DNA of 64,000 nt from Shewanella intestini (GCF_018221465.1 NZ_JAAIKR010000005.1:124001-188000); one strand, 5' to 3'. Positions 19,801-29,027 are shown, numbered from the stretch's first letter. Notes: generated by a model not told the origin, from the sequence alone. Numbers and translations: made by a program.

Positions 19801-19834
19801 TAAACCTGCTAAACCTGCTAAACCTGCTAAACCC
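19801..19834. repeat. 9-bp tandem repeat, unit TAAACCTGC
   Basis: There are three full copies of TAAACCTGC and a partial fourth. They lie in the spacer after the tRNA-Asp pair, outside any convincing gene. Confidence 0.85.
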
Positions 19835-19879
19835 TATCAATTATTTCTAATATCCTAATTAAGTTATTTCAGAAAGTAG

Positions 19880-20095
19880 ATGTGTTATCAATCCCCGAAA
19901 AATGACTACCTTGTAATTAAAGGTTTGGGAATACCATTAACGGAACAAGATAAATGGATTCTCAATAGGGTCGATACTATATCCAATAGACAAACAAAAT
20001 CATCAACGTTTATTAATCGATTACTCACTTTTGTTTGTAGAGGGGCTGAATTAGGTCAAAAAGTAGATAATAATATAATATTCTCATTAGGGTAA
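19880..20095 (+). CDS. Possible small protein of unknown function
   Basis: This 71-residue frame lies in an AT-rich spacer. Amino-acid composition is plausible for a soluble protein, with a stretch LTEQDKWILNRVDTI that could be helical. There is no clear ribosome binding site before the ATG and I recognise no family. It may be a degenerate remnant or a chance frame. The CATTAG...CTAATG inverted repeat at 20085-20101 overlaps its stop. Confidence 0.25.
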   Translation: MCYQSPKNDYLVIKGLGIPLTEQDKWILNRVDTISNRQTKSSTFINRLLTFVCRGAELGQKVDNNIIFSLG

Positions 20096-20182
20096 CTAAT
20101 GTGAATTGGTGAAATTAGCCAGGAGGTTACTCTGCAGCTAATTCGTAGTTAGATCAGTTCTATACGTGTGCCAATGGCTCAG

Positions 20183-20199
20183 TTTATTTCTGAAATAAA
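20183..20199. promoter_or_regulatory. 17-base perfect palindrome upstream of the metalloprotease operon
   Basis: TTTATTTC and GAAATAAA are separated by one base. The site lies 130 bases before the next gene and has no T run. It could be an operator for a dimeric regulator. No regulator can be named. Confidence 0.35.
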
Positions 20200-20328
20200 A
20201 TGCCAAGGTTATCAACCGTTTTAAGGATTGAGTGTCTGCACGGTAGCGTTGCTGTACAAATAGGAGGTTTTGAGTAATAATTGTACGAATAAAAGTGTTC
20301 ACGTTTAACACAAATTGGAGTGAAAATT

Positions 20329-20598
20329 ATGCAAATCCCATCGGCTTCAGTGTCTGGGTCACAAGCATTACAAAGTGCGCAACAAGGACTTGCTCAAGCA
20401 ACTACCGCTGTTGCTCAGCCCGATCCTAGACCTATTGAACAAGACAGTGTGACATTAAGTAGTCAAGCAGTTTCTCAAACCGATACCAACACCGCATTGA
20501 TTTCAGCAATAGAGTCAGAGCAACAAGGTGAAGCAGCAACTAGAGTCCTTGAAGCAAGCAATGAAACTATTGGCAGTGTGATTGATATTTCGGTGTAA
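20329..20598 (+). CDS. Small Ser/Gln-rich protein, motility-protein-like
   Basis: The 89-residue protein has no signal peptide or membrane segment. It is rich in Ala, Gln and Ser, with a DSVTLSSQA motif in the middle and a hydrophobic end, IGSVIDISV. Short proteins of this style, with a central DSV(T/S)(L/I)S motif and a predicted C-terminal helix, are often labelled putative motility proteins, but I cannot prove the link. A GTG at 20320 would add three residues; TTGGAG eight bases before the ATG at 20329 supports the start used. The stop is two bases before the start of the metalloprotease gene, so the two are translationally linked. Confidence 0.6.
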   Translation: MQIPSASVSGSQALQSAQQGLAQATTAVAQPDPRPIEQDSVTLSSQAVSQTDTNTALISAIESEQQGEAATRVLEASNETIGSVIDISV

Positions 20599-20600
20599 TC

Positions 20601-21827
20601 ATGAATACGTTAATCGCGAGTCAACATCATATTGAGCGACACTCTCACTCAGTATCGAATTTGGCTCATGCTAACGTGTCAACCCCACAACAGCAAGCTT
20701 CATCAACCAATCCTACTTCCACTCTAAATAACACTGCTAATTTACACTCAGCTGTTGAAACTGTTAATCAACGTCCTGTTTCTGATGCCAGATCAACGCA
20801 TGCTAATGTTGATCGTCATGGTATTCATCCATCACAATTATTTAAACCCAACACCTTATCATCACAACCAAATACTGAGCAGCCAACAGGCTCGTTTGAT
20901 GTTAGCGGTCAAACGGGTGTGGACTCTAGATTACAAGAGAATAGGTTAAATCCATTACAAAGTATTGGGTTAACTAATCTAAGGGGCGGGGCATCAGATA
21001 TTACAGGTTTAATCAATGTCGTAGCCACACAAACAGCAAATTCTACTGATTCTGCATTTGTTGAAACTACGCAGGAAAATCACGATATTGAAATTTTCAA
21101 GCGCCAATCCATTATTGAAAATGACGCTGATAACGCTGTTTTAGTTGCAGAAGATTCCGATTCTGCTACCAGTAATGGTCAAGCAAGAAATGATGACAGC
21201 AACAATCAGCAGCAAGTAGAGCAACAACAAGCAGAGTTACAACAACAAGCAGAGTTACAGGTTATTAAAGAGTTATCGCAACGGGATGCTGAAGTTCGCC
21301 AACATGAAAAGGCACACGCAGCCGCTGGTGGACAACATGCTGGTCATCCTAGTTATGAATATGAACAAGGACCTGATGGCAGACGTTATGCGGTAGAAGG
21401 GGAAGTGCAAATAGATGTATCGCCTATTGCAGGTGATCATCAAGCCACAATCGATAAAATGCAGCAAGTACATTCTGCGGCATTAGCGCCAGTACAACCA
21501 TCTCTTGCCGATATTAAAGTAGCGGCGCAAGCTTTACAGCAATTAAATGATGCCAAACAAGCTTTATCAGAAGAACGTCAACAACGAGTGTCAGGCAACG
21601 ACCAATCTGCAAGAATTAATGAATTAGGGCAGATATTTAGTACAGCCGCTGATGATAATCCATCTCAACTTAATCCATATAAGCTAGAAGAATCAAACAA
21701 ACAAACGTTATATCCTTATTCACCAAGTCTTGCATCTCGCGATGGCAACGATGTTGCCTATGTTGAGCTTGCCAGTTCAGTCTCTAGAGCGACACTTGCC
21801 TACCAAGAAACCGCCGCAATTAAATAA
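20601..21827 (+). CDS. Putative zinc metalloprotease, CJM1_0395/SprA-like family
   Basis: The 408-residue protein has a long low-complexity N-terminal half (Asn, Gln, Ser, Thr rich) and a conserved C-terminal domain. The domain opens with SQRDAEVRQHEKAHAAAGG and continues with YEQGPDGRRYAVEGEV and IDVSPIAGD, the signature of the putative metalloprotease CJM1_0395 family. HEKAH (about residues 235-239) is an HEXXH zinc site. A glutamine-rich stretch before it carries a direct 18-base repeat coding QQQAEL twice (about 21221-21258). No signal peptide is seen. The cellular role of the family is not established. It forms an operon with the 89-residue gene upstream. Confidence 0.8.
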   Translation: MNTLIASQHHIERHSHSVSNLAHANVSTPQQQASSTNPTSTLNNTANLHSAVETVNQRPVSDARSTHANVDRHGIHPSQLFKPNTLSSQPNTEQPTGSFDVSGQTGVDSRLQENRLNPLQSIGLTNLRGGASDITGLINVVATQTANSTDSAFVETTQENHDIEIFKRQSIIENDADNAVLVAEDSDSATSNGQARNDDSNNQQQVEQQQAELQQQAELQVIKELSQRDAEVRQHEKAHAAAGGQHAGHPSYEYEQGPDGRRYAVEGEVQIDVSPIAGDHQATIDKMQQVHSAALAPVQPSLADIKVAAQALQQLNDAKQALSEERQQRVSGNDQSARINELGQIFSTAADDNPSQLNPYKLEESNKQTLYPYSPSLASRDGNDVAYVELASSVSRATLAYQETAAIK

Positions 21828-21920
21828 CGTTTAAGTGGTTTGAACTAACAACGCGAATAGATTTGAGTAAAAAAAACACAGTTAATTATTTATATTTGCC
21901 ATGTACTTTAAGTATTTGAT

Positions 21921-21952
21921 AATAATTCACCTACACAAGTAGGTGGATTATT
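21921..21952. terminator. Bidirectional terminator between convergent genes
   Basis: A 14-base stem with one mismatch (core CACCTAC / GTAGGTG) and an ACAA loop is flanked by A/T runs on both sides. It lies between the metalloprotease gene and the DUF3541-like gene. Confidence 0.75.
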
Positions 21953-21976
21953 TGGTTTATTAATTATTTTTGTTAA

Positions 21977-23074
21977 TTACTTTGGACTAACAGTCATTGG
22001 CAAGTTTTTTTGGATAGATTTTATTTCATTGAGATAAGGACCTGGGTGTAAGGTTTCTGGCCATTTAAGCAACATCATGGCGAGAATATTTCTATGTTCA
22101 CCGGTAGCGAGGTGTGCTTTACCACTAGGTGAAAGTAACATGCGGTGTGTTGGTGAGTATACCTTGAGCAAATGCTGCTTTACTTTCTCAACAACAGGAT
22201 TATCAGCATTACCTGTTATTTGAAAACTAATCCCAACTTCGGTAATAATATCTTCGGTGGTGTCTGTTAAAATCCGGTCAATGTTCTTTTCGAAGTAACT
22301 CAAAATCCATTGAAACTCTTTTTCGTCGACATAATGTTGATAATAACCACTGGCTGCAAAAATGAAGTGGGTCATACCATATATTTTATTTTTGTATTGC
22401 GCCTTGGATAATTTAGCATCAGCGGAGTTGGGATAGGTTGAATTAAATGCTTGGGTATAGGGTTGGCGTAAATCAGTTATCCCCATTTGTTTCGCCCAAT
22501 AAACATAGTTTACTAATTGAGCCGCCCATGACCTTATCATATCAGGATCAGTGTATGCGGTTTTTAAGTCAGACTGTTTGAGTGCGGCTTGCATTTTATT
22601 ATGACAAGGGCCAATAAATCCGACTTCATCGATACGACTGGCATATCGTAATACCACATCATTAAGTAATACAAAGTCAGGGTATTTCTCTGTGGCAACT
22701 CTTCTTGCCTTTGCCCGAGGTCCTTTGCCTAAATTATCACGCAATATTTGTCCTTGTTTTGCAACAAAGTCTTTATTATCCAGTTGACATGCATAAAAGT
22801 TTTGTCGCTCTGAGACGGTAATTAAATCTACTAGCACGCCATTAGCATATTCAGTGTCACCGGTCATACGAAATTGACGTAAAGCATAATGTCCTTGAAC
22901 ACGTGGTGGAAGCGTATAGAGTTTAGTTTCTAGATGTTGCTTAATCTGTTGATACATACTTGACTCAGTGACAGAGTTCGTTGACGTTAGCGTCTTCGCA
23001 TAACAAGTGATGGGGAGCAAAAACAAAATCCCAATAACGGCTGTGATAGTCTTTGTTACTCGTTTAATTTGCAT
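21977..23074 (-). CDS. Exported DUF3541-like protein
   Basis: The 365-residue protein has a signal peptide (about 1-26, ending CYAKT) and a helical mature part with segments such as HYALRQFRMTG and YWAKQMGITDL. I believe it matches DUF3541, a family of exported proteins in Shewanella and Vibrio without known function; this is from memory of the pattern. It is the last gene of the seven-gene minus-strand run and overlaps the M3-like gene by 11 bases. A TTG at 23080 opens the frame, but AGGAG lies eight bases before the ATG at 23074. In the mature part I see a few cysteines (FYACQL, GPCHN) that could form a disulfide. Confidence 0.65.
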   Translation of the reverse strand: MQIKRVTKTITAVIGILFLLPITCYAKTLTSTNSVTESSMYQQIKQHLETKLYTLPPRVQGHYALRQFRMTGDTEYANGVLVDLITVSERQNFYACQLDNKDFVAKQGQILRDNLGKGPRAKARRVATEKYPDFVLLNDVVLRYASRIDEVGFIGPCHNKMQAALKQSDLKTAYTDPDMIRSWAAQLVNYVYWAKQMGITDLRQPYTQAFNSTYPNSADAKLSKAQYKNKIYGMTHFIFAASGYYQHYVDEKEFQWILSYFEKNIDRILTDTTEDIITEVGISFQITGNADNPVVEKVKQHLLKVYSPTHRMLLSPSGKAHLATGEHRNILAMMLLKWPETLHPGPYLNEIKSIQKNLPMTVSPK

Positions 23075-24833
23075 TTGCAATTCTCCTTATTAACGTATTC
23101 GTGTCCGTTTTTCCATGCAGTAGTACTGATAATTGTTGAGATACACTTTTGCCTGAGGAATTAATAATCAACAAATCGAAAATTTGTTGATTCGTTAATC
23201 CTCGACGATGTTGCTTGGTGATAAGCGTTGCTAAAGCTTGTTGCCATTGGGGCAATATAATTAACGCTCTTTGTGAGGCTAGTGAGCCAAATGTAAACAA
23301 ACTTTCGCTAGCATCAATCCATTTTTCACCGAAAATATCGTAAAAGCTATCAGCCATAGCTTGTTGAAACTGTTGATACTCTGGTGATTGCCAATCTAGA
23401 CGTTTTAGTGAATAAAACTCGATCGCTAACTGTGCACGATAAAGCTGCCAACTTTGTTTAAACTGTCGTGTTTGTTTATATATACCGCTGTCGTTATATA
23501 GCCTAGTATTGTGATGTAAGTAACTCTCTAACCATAACTTTCCAATACCAAAGCTCAGTTGTGATTGTTCCTGAACACTTGTGGTATATAACCAATGCGC
23601 TTGTGCCAGTGATGTCATCGACTGGCTTAACAGTGAGATAAATTTACGTTGGTTTGTCCCAGTGAGCTCTTTTGTCGGTAATGAGATTACCCATTGACCA
23701 TATTGTTGACCTATGATGGTTTTCCTAATGAGTGAGCCTTGTGGTTTGGTGATGTTGTCATTGATAAACACATCTAATTGACCAAGTAATCGACTTTTAT
23801 GCCAAATACGATAAACAAAGGGCTGCGCTAACTCAAAATGGCTTTGTCTATTTTGTTTGTGTTCATCTGTTGGGATAAGCTCAAACCTTAAACCTATTTC
23901 GGTTAAGGCATCGATTGCCGATAACACAAATGCATGCGAATCGATATTCACTGGGTTGTGCAGGTGAGGGCTATTGGCTTTATTTTGATGTAGTGCACTT
24001 GCCATGTTCCAGGGGGTAACAGTCTGTTCTGTTGATAAATGTTGGCTTTTGGCATTAATAAAAGCTAATGCTTGTTGCTTGGTGAGAGATATTTTTGCAA
24101 GTTGTAAATCAGTATCGTTTTGAAAACCACTTTTTTTAGCATCATGGTTAAAGTGATCCCACAAGTATTCTAACGAAGCTAAATTATCCTGCTTTGTCCT
24201 TAATTGATATTGTAACCAAACAGGTTTCCTACAACGCGATAATGGCTGAAACATGAGATAACGTGCGACGTCCTGTGTTGTACTTAAACGTGCTTTATTG
24301 TTTAACTGACAAGCAATATCATTAATTTTAATTATCGCTTTATATTGTTTAAATGCCTGTTGATAAATGGTTTGTGCGACTAGTCGTGAAGATTTTTGTT
24401 GCACTTGTTGTTGAGTTAACCTTTGTTTCAATAAAGTGTTTGCAGCATTTTGATACCGCAACGGCACTTGAGACAACACAGGTGATTTTAGAAAATCTGC
24501 ATGGGTATTAATTAGTTGATTCAATGAATCTGATATGTGTATTTGGCATTGTAATAACAATTGACGTTGCTGCGAGGATAGATTCAAACTGCGATAATAA
24601 AGCAGCCGATCTTTTAAATTATTTAAACCTAATAAGTGTTGATCAAATTGGGTTAATTTGAGTTGGTAAACACTTGGGGTGTATGTTTTTTGCGTTGAAA
24701 AATGATGACCATTTATCTTTGGCGCATAAGTGATACATTGATGGCTAAACAAATCAATCGGGTTGGCCGCAGCATGGAACGCTACGGCCAAAGGACTAAA
24801 AGCGAGGAGTGCTAGAAAAATGTTTTTTAGCAT
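23064..24833 (-). CDS. Exported M3-peptidase-like protein lacking the zinc motif
   Basis: The 589-residue protein has a signal peptide (about 1-23) and is mostly helical. Several blocks fall in the order seen in M3 oligopeptidases such as OpdA: TPWNMASAL near residue 272 (compare PWDxxxY), a GLRFELIP block, LLGQLDVFINDN (compare the strand before the zinc helix), then a helix around 399. Where M3 enzymes have HEFGH, this protein reads LSQSM, so the zinc ligands are absent; the later glutamate ligand also seems lost. If the resemblance holds, it is a pseudo-peptidase. Its start overlaps the ATP-grasp gene by 38 bases and its end overlaps the DUF3541-like gene, indicating coupled translation. 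I recognise no named family with certainty. Confidence 0.6.
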   Translation of the reverse strand: MLKNIFLALLAFSPLAVAFHAAANPIDLFSHQCITYAPKINGHHFSTQKTYTPSVYQLKLTQFDQHLLGLNNLKDRLLYYRSLNLSSQQRQLLLQCQIHISDSLNQLINTHADFLKSPVLSQVPLRYQNAANTLLKQRLTQQQVQQKSSRLVAQTIYQQAFKQYKAIIKINDIACQLNNKARLSTTQDVARYLMFQPLSRCRKPVWLQYQLRTKQDNLASLEYLWDHFNHDAKKSGFQNDTDLQLAKISLTKQQALAFINAKSQHLSTEQTVTPWNMASALHQNKANSPHLHNPVNIDSHAFVLSAIDALTEIGLRFELIPTDEHKQNRQSHFELAQPFVYRIWHKSRLLGQLDVFINDNITKPQGSLIRKTIIGQQYGQWVISLPTKELTGTNQRKFISLLSQSMTSLAQAHWLYTTSVQEQSQLSFGIGKLWLESYLHHNTRLYNDSGIYKQTRQFKQSWQLYRAQLAIEFYSLKRLDWQSPEYQQFQQAMADSFYDIFGEKWIDASESLFTFGSLASQRALIILPQWQQALATLITKQHRRGLTNQQIFDLLIINSSGKSVSQQLSVLLHGKTDTNTLIRRIANAN

Positions 24834-25752
24834 ATGCTACACGTTCAGTGATTGACATGGATGGTCCGGTCATGGCCTCAATATGTTTTAGACGCGGAAT
24901 AATACCTTTTCCGTTAGCAATTTGAATTGCCAACCCGGGGCGGGCATTTAACTCTAATAGTAGTGGCCCACGGTTTTTGTCTAGTACCATATCAGTACCT
25001 AAATAACCTAATTCACACATTTCATAAGCACTTGATGCCGTGTGAAGTAGCGTTTCCCAATTAGGTACTTGTATTTTGCTGAGCTCAAACTGAGTGTCAG
25101 GATGTTCTAGTACGGGTAAGTCAAACTGCACGGCATGTAAACTTTTGCCTGTGGCAATATCTAACCCAACGCCAACAGCGCCTTGGTGTAAATTAGCTTT
25201 TCCATCAGATGCAGCAGTAGAGCAGCGTAGCATGCCCATTACTGGAAAGCCTTTAAAGATAATCAAGCGAATGTCAGGTACGCCTTCATAGCTAAAACCA
25301 TCGAAAACAGGGTCAAATTCAATTAACCCTTCTACAATACCCACATCGGGCTTGCCCCCAAGAGAGAAAAGTCCACTGAGTATGTTTGATACATGTCGAT
25401 AAATTTCAGAATGGGTGACTTCATGACCGTTAGGTTTGTAGTAACAGCCATTTTCTACCTTTGTTATGACCAAGATACCTTTACCGCCAGAGCCTTTAGC
25501 TGGTTTAATCACAAAACCAGAACGATTCTCAACCATGGCTGGTATTGATTCAATTTGATGTTGTTCATTAACAACACCAATTAAATCGGGTACGGCGATA
25601 TCATTGGCTAATGCTAATTGCTTAGTTACTAGCTTATCGTCAACTCGTTTATAAAATTTACGCGGATTATAACGACCTATATAACTAATATTCCGCTGGT
25701 TCATATTCATAACGCCATTACGACGTAATTCCCAAGGCCAGGCAAATTTCAT
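24796..25752 (-). CDS. RimK-related ATP-grasp ligase (alpha-L-glutamate ligase-like)
   Basis: The 318-residue cytoplasmic ATP-grasp enzyme resembles the RimK-related glutamate ligase-like family (TIGR02291 type). It has the N-terminal MNQRNISYIGRYNPR segment, VDDKLVTK, the flexible glycine-rich ATP loop PAKGSGGKGI (84-93), and the metal-binding ELNARPG near residues 266-272. Such enzymes join an amino acid to a carboxyl group through an acyl phosphate. The true substrate of this branch is unknown. It overlaps the UUP1 gene upstream by one base and the M3-like gene downstream by 38 bases. Confidence 0.9.
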   Translation of the reverse strand: MKFAWPWELRRNGVMNMNQRNISYIGRYNPRKFYKRVDDKLVTKQLALANDIAVPDLIGVVNEQHQIESIPAMVENRSGFVIKPAKGSGGKGILVITKVENGCYYKPNGHEVTHSEIYRHVSNILSGLFSLGGKPDVGIVEGLIEFDPVFDGFSYEGVPDIRLIIFKGFPVMGMLRCSTAASDGKANLHQGAVGVGLDIATGKSLHAVQFDLPVLEHPDTQFELSKIQVPNWETLLHTASSAYEMCELGYLGTDMVLDKNRGPLLLELNARPGLAIQIANGKGIIPRLKHIEAMTGPSMSITERVAYAKKHFSSTPRF

Positions 25753-27263
25753 TATTTGTCTCCAGCTAATGGTTGAAAGCGTTTAAGTTCAGTGAGGCGA
25801 TAACCCGTATATTGGCCCATGACGAGCACCACAGACAAAATCACTAAATGGATTCCTAAGAAGTTAAAGACCCAATGCTGAACGAGGGCGCTGCTCATTG
25901 CAAGGTAGGCGAGTGTTGCCACGAATAAGCTGCCACCACCGCTGATAAAGACTTGTTTAGGGCCTTCCTCTTCCCATAAAATTGACATTCTTTCAATTGT
26001 CCAAGCCAGAATGATCATAGGGAAGAATGTAATGGTTAACCCTTCACTTAAACCTAACTTGAAGGAAATCAAGGTGAAGAATCCGATGATAAATATCACC
26101 ACAATAATCACCGCCGATATTCGGGATATCAATAATAGGTTAAGTGAGGATAAATAAGAACGGATCATTAAGCCACATGCTACGATTAATAAAAAGCCAA
26201 TTAAACCCGTTAATAATGTGGTCTGAATAAAGGCGAGGGCAATCAGAACCGGCATAAAAGTACCTGAGGTTTTTATGCCAATAATCACCCTTAAAAATAC
26301 AACGACCAATACACCAATAGGAATAAGCAAAATTCCTTTAAACAAACTCTGCTCTTCAAGTGGTAATTGGTACAGAGAAAAGTCCCAATCGTCTTGTGCA
26401 TTCATCATCATATCAATTGATGTGGATAACGCAGGGCGAGTGTCCTGAAGCATTGAGAAGTTGACTTGTGAGTTGGTACCGCCAACTACATCCAATACCG
26501 AGTTACCATTACTTTCCCATAATAGGGTGGTATCAGAACGGCCTTGACGATTATTGTTTACGTCAAATAATAACCATTCGCCTTCTTGATAAACTTGTAC
26601 TAGTTGGTGCAGTTGTTGTCGGCGACGTTGATCTTCAAGTTCTAATCCATTGACGATCCTTGCCGGAATACTTTTACTGTTAAGCATTCTGACAAATAAG
26701 TCAGTAGGGGAATTTGACGCTAATAATAACGACATATTTTGACTTTGATTTACGTCATTTATCATTGCCATTAATTGCTGTGCAAAAGAAGCATTTGAAG
26801 CGCTTATTGCCCAAACTTCATCGACAATTTGCTTAGCAGCAGAGCGTTCTGTTACTGGCCATTGGTATGGTTCATCAATGACTGGTTGCTCTGACTGCTT
26901 TATCGTCAAATTACCTGTTGGTACAAGCGTGACGCGGTAATAAAGCGATTGTGGACCATCCGCATCGCGAATAGACCAAACGGCGCGACGTTGGCCATCA
27001 ACGTCAGTAATATTTAAACCGTAACCCGGTGATGAAGCATTCTCGACTAAAATGTCGAATGCGGGATCATTAGGCAAGGTGAAGTCGGCCTCTGCTGGTT
27101 GAGAATGGCCGTTAAAACTGACTTTAGCGTCTATTGCCCAGCTATGAACTTGTTCACCAGGTAAAAAAGGAATGTTATGTTCTAATCCTCGGTAAATACT
27201 GGTGCTAATACCCGCAATAAATAACAGTGCGACTAATATGTAAAAAGGTTTACGTGAATGCAT
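25752..27263 (-). CDS. UUP1 / inactive transglutaminase-like protein with 7TM domain
   Basis: The 503-residue protein has an N-terminal membrane helix (about 5-24), a periplasmic region of about 270 residues, and a C-terminal bundle of about seven helices (310-490). The periplasmic part resembles a transglutaminase-like fold: SIPARIVNGLEL and GEWLLFDVNNN correspond to fold landmarks. The nucleophilic cysteine and the partner histidine are not in place, which fits the family label of inactive transglutaminase. The family regularly occurs with a RimK-like ATP-grasp ligase and a retropepsin-like protease, both present here. I infer that it holds or moves a peptide product at the membrane. Confidence 0.88.
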   Translation of the reverse strand: MHSRKPFYILVALLFIAGISTSIYRGLEHNIPFLPGEQVHSWAIDAKVSFNGHSQPAEADFTLPNDPAFDILVENASSPGYGLNITDVDGQRRAVWSIRDADGPQSLYYRVTLVPTGNLTIKQSEQPVIDEPYQWPVTERSAAKQIVDEVWAISASNASFAQQLMAMINDVNQSQNMSLLLASNSPTDLFVRMLNSKSIPARIVNGLELEDQRRRQQLHQLVQVYQEGEWLLFDVNNNRQGRSDTTLLWESNGNSVLDVVGGTNSQVNFSMLQDTRPALSTSIDMMMNAQDDWDFSLYQLPLEEQSLFKGILLIPIGVLVVVFLRVIIGIKTSGTFMPVLIALAFIQTTLLTGLIGFLLIVACGLMIRSYLSSLNLLLISRISAVIIVVIFIIGFFTLISFKLGLSEGLTITFFPMIILAWTIERMSILWEEEGPKQVFISGGGSLFVATLAYLAMSSALVQHWVFNFLGIHLVILSVVLVMGQYTGYRLTELKRFQPLAGDK

Positions 27264-27291
27264 GTAAGTGCCTATTTAGTTGTTATTTTTA

Positions 27292-28026
27292 TTATTTTTT
27301 ACCATGAATAAAACGTTGTCCGACATCAACAACAGCAATATCTTTCATAAACTTACGTCCAAGCAGTAATGGATAATCCAAATGGCTGCGATCGGTTAAG
27401 TTTAAATCGGTTTCAGCGGCATATTTACCAATTTTAAGGTGGGCATGGATGACTGGGCGACGATCCTCTTGAGAGTCAGCGTCTTGTTTGATTCTAACAA
27501 TTCGCTCTACTTTGTATTCAAAGGTATTTCCAGGTTGTTTTTCACCATTGGTCATCACATCAAAACGAACCCATTGTGTACCATTGCGTTCAAATAGCAC
27601 AATATTACGTGCATCTAGAGAAGACGATTCAGCACCAGTATCTATTCGAGTTGCAAAGCTTGCTTTAACTTCATCAACAAATACATTTTCAACTTCACCT
27701 AAAACAAACTTATCGCCAATGATTGATTCTGGGCATGTTTTTTCAACTGGCGCAGGAATAATGGCGGCTTTTTCTGATTTCTCAACGGCTGATTTAACTC
27801 GTTGATTTAAAGCATGTACTTCTTCGGTTAATGCTAAAACCTCAGCACTGGGTTTTTCGCATTGAGTCGTGAACGCATCAATAATTGCAGTTTGAGTTGA
27901 CGCTAAGTTTGCACTTAATTGTGCATTTGTGAGTCCAGGCTCTAGCTGCGTTTTAGGCACTGTAGTTGAACTACAAGCTGAAATTAACGAGACAGAGATG
28001 GCAATGGCCAGCACATGCTTTAACAT
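27292..28026 (-). CDS. Retropepsin-like lipoprotein (RimB/ATP-dependent zinc protease family)
   Basis: The 244-residue protein has a lipoprotein signal with C18 in LISAC, a helical segment that may be coiled coil (about 62-88), and a retropepsin-like aspartic protease domain with the catalytic DTGAESS at residues 129-135. The family is annotated as ATP-dependent zinc protease or RimB, although the visible motif is that of an aspartic protease working as a dimer. It begins eight bases after the cmoB stop and 28 bases before the UUP1 gene, so it bridges cmoAB and the ligase operon. A second motif, YPLLLGRKFM, matches the usual LLGRxF flap-side block. Confidence 0.88.
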   Translation of the reverse strand: MLKHVLAIAISVSLISACSSTTVPKTQLEPGLTNAQLSANLASTQTAIIDAFTTQCEKPSAEVLALTEEVHALNQRVKSAVEKSEKAAIIPAPVEKTCPESIIGDKFVLGEVENVFVDEVKASFATRIDTGAESSSLDARNIVLFERNGTQWVRFDVMTNGEKQPGNTFEYKVERIVRIKQDADSQEDRRPVIHAHLKIGKYAAETDLNLTDRSHLDYPLLLGRKFMKDIAVVDVGQRFIHGKK

Positions 28027-28034
28027 AAAAAGTC

Positions 28035-29027
28035 CTATTTTAATTCTAAATTGGGTTGGCTCTTTGTTGCTATGATTGTTGCTCGTTTAGGAGCAGGGTA
28101 ACCTTCTACCGTTAAACTAATGTCATTAGGGTCAAGGTAATCGACTAAAGATTCGTTTTTCATCCATTGTGTCGTGCGCTGTTCTGCTAATGAAGTCGTA
28201 TCAATATCGACGCATTTAACATCTATAAATTCACATTTTTGTAACCATAACACGAGTGCATCTACAGATGGAATAAACCAGACGTTATTCATTTTTCCAT
28301 AACGATCAATAGGTACCAGAACATCGTCTGCCCCACCATCGATAACTAGGGTTTCTAGAATCAATTCTCCGCCGGTTCTTAATTGATCTCTTAGTTGCAT
28401 TAAATGATCAATTGGTGAACGACGGTGATAAAGCACACCCATTGAAAAAACGGTATCAAATGCGTCAAGTGGTGGCAGTTCTTCGATACCTAAAGGAAGC
28501 AGGTGTACAGGCAAATCTTTTCCGGCAATTCGTTTAACCGCTTCAAATTGGCATAAAAAAAGTGGTGATGGGTCAACACCTACGACACGTTTTGCTCCTT
28601 CTCCGTACATGCGCCACATATGGTAACCACTTCCACAGCCCACATCTAATACCGTTCTATTCTCAAGCGAAGAAATATGCGGTTTGACGCGGTCCCATTT
28701 CCAATCACTGCGCCATTCAGTATCGATTTCGACACCGTGAATACTAAATGGGCCTTTGCGCCAAGGTTGAAACAAGCCAAGTAAGTTAGCTAATTTTTCT
28801 TGTTGACCAGCAGATAGTTGCTCACCACTACCAATTATGACACTGTCTTTAAAGTTGATGGTATTAGGCGTCGGATAGTTAAGTTTATTAAGCACTTTTT
28901 CCCACTTGGGTAATGTGCCGTGTTTATGACTGCGTTGCCATTTGCCCAATATAGAAGGAAGATCTTCTAACCAATGTTGTAGGTTAGAGTCGGCAATTTG
29001 TTGGTAAAACGAACTAAAATTAATCAC
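28035..29027 (-). CDS. cmoB: tRNA U34 carboxymethyltransferase
   Basis: CmoB transfers the carboxymethyl group of carboxy-SAM to 5-hydroxyuridine at position 34 of tRNA, making cmo5U and widening wobble reading. The 330-residue protein has the CmoB-specific N-terminal domain ([15 protein letters not shown]) and a Rossmann core with [15 protein letters not shown]. The ATG at 29048 would add seven residues; the GTG at 29027 aligns with the E. coli start and overlaps the cmoA stop as GTGA, the usual sign of coupled translation. Confidence 0.95.
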   Translation of the reverse strand: MINFSSFYQQIADSNLQHWLEDLPSILGKWQRSHKHGTLPKWEKVLNKLNYPTPNTINFKDSVIIGSGEQLSAGQQEKLANLLGLFQPWRKGPFSIHGVEIDTEWRSDWKWDRVKPHISSLENRTVLDVGCGSGYHMWRMYGEGAKRVVGVDPSPLFLCQFEAVKRIAGKDLPVHLLPLGIEELPPLDAFDTVFSMGVLYHRRSPIDHLMQLRDQLRTGGELILETLVIDGGADDVLVPIDRYGKMNNVWFIPSVDALVLWLQKCEFIDVKCVDIDTTSLAEQRTTQWMKNESLVDYLDPNDISLTVEGYPAPKRATIIATKSQPNLELK

